Assembly: GCF_001423265.1 (NCBI RefSeq)
Contig: NZ_LMND01000011.1
Coordinates: 1-45,254, forward strand
Length of the DNA stretch: 45,254 nt
Direction of reading: 5' to 3'
Origin: Methylobacterium sp. Leaf108
Lineage (GTDB): Bacteria; Pseudomonadota; Alphaproteobacteria; Rhizobiales; Beijerinckiaceae
The notes under the pieces: generated by a model
Told to the model about the DNA's origin: nothing
The model's database searches: none
Seen by the model: only the letters and a program-made list of their open reading frames with translations
Shown here: positions 45,059 through 45,254 of the stretch, one piece after another
How positions within the stretch are numbered: the first letter of the stretch is position 1
Layout of the letters: each line of letters opens with the position of its first letter
Position numbers and translations under genes: made by a program

Positions 45059-45160
45059 ATGACTGGCGACACTCAGATGGTATCCCCCGGCCGTGTTGGC
45101 ATCTTCTGGGGCATCCGCTCCTCAGCGTCAGCATCCAAGAAGTTCGTCATCGTCACTTGA
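45059..45160 (+). pseudogene. Short ORF cut by an IS3-type element
   Basis: ATG 45059 opens 33 codons (Met-Thr-Gly-Asp-Thr-Gln-Met-Val-Ser-Pro-Gly-Arg-Val-Gly-Ile-Phe-Trp-Gly-Ile onward) and ends with TGA at 45158-45160, which is the first TGA of the IS left end. It seems to be the N-terminus of a gene cut by the insertion. No family is recognised. GGAACAG upstream is a weak ribosome site. Confidence 0.45.
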
Positions 45161-45254
45161 TCAGCCCCCATTGAAGTGGTCCGCCCTTTGGTATGGCTTT
45201 TGAGCCTGGAGGACGGACAAGATGGCAAAGCACCCGAAGCCCGAGGAGATCGTC
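45158..45254 (+). mobile_element. Left end of an IS3-family insertion sequence (runs off right edge)
   Basis: TGATCAGCCCCCATTGAAGT at 45158-45177 and the sequence after it look like the terminal inverted repeat and leader of IS3-family elements, which begin with TG and often TGA. A transposase gene starts 64 bases in. The other end is outside the window, so target duplication cannot be checked. Confidence 0.75.
45222..45254 (+). CDS. IS3-family transposase OrfA, first 11 codons
   Basis: ATG 45222, with GGAGG at 45208-45212, encodes Met-Ala-Lys-His-Pro-Lys-Pro-Glu-Glu-Ile-Val, the typical start of IS3-family (IS407-like) OrfA proteins, whose helix-turn-helix follows. The gene continues past the edge. 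Confidence 0.75.
   Translation, partial: MAKHPKPEEIV

Overview
The window looks like chromosome of a Methylobacterium/Methylorubrum-type alphaproteobacterium (Hyphomicrobiales). This is inferred from very high GC, a gap-pgk-fba block, zapA followed by a 6S RNA candidate and 5-formyl-THF cyclo-ligase, a nadQ-nadABC locus, HWE kinases and an osmoregulated-glucan succinyltransferase (OpgC). No rRNA or protein that fixes the species is present.

Layout. 1-6000: capsule export and linker genes: the N-terminus of an export lipoprotein, kpsS, a convergent kpsC whose first glycosyltransferase half looks degenerate, an SDR and a sugar-type formyltransferase. 6012-8381: apt, a PIN-domain toxin-antitoxin pair and an inositol-monophosphatase-family gene. 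8599-14486 (minus strand): central carbon block gap, membrane coiled-coil protein, pgk, fba, divergent thiE-like gene, Sel1-repeat protein. 14917-17198 (plus): coiled-coil protein, zapA, 6S RNA candidate, fau, YmdB-type phosphoesterase. 17200-18900: a small accessory patch with a papain-family (C1A) cysteine protease beside a chagasin-like inhibitor. 18926-20904: MotA/ExbB-like and OmpA/MotB-like pair. 20885-25720: ChaC, FKBP isomerase, flippase, SGNH-like protein, OpgC. 25922-30634: SDR, alpha/beta hydrolase, double-domain KaiC-like ATPase overlapping an HWE histidine kinase. 30762-33099: XRE-cupin regulator, thiD, thiE. 33207-38488: acetyltransferase, then nadQ and nadABC with two palindromic operator candidates before nadA. 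38683-39960: L,D-transpeptidase with a strong terminator, SRPBCC protein. 40193-42098: leuA behind a leucine-codon leader peptide and mutually exclusive hairpins (an attenuator).

From 42162 the window enters an integrated element: tRNA-Lys(CTT) is directly followed by a tyrosine integrase reading towards it, then a less GC-rich stretch with a broken ORF, a serine recombinase, and an IS3-type element whose left end cuts a short ORF. The element runs past the right edge, since no second copy of the tRNA 3' end is seen.

The most notable items are the leuA attenuator, the protease/inhibitor pair, the NadQ operators, the degenerate KpsC N-terminal half, the KaiC-HWE kinase pair without KaiB, and the tRNA-Lys island edge. 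All family calls were made by reading motifs; no database search was run.
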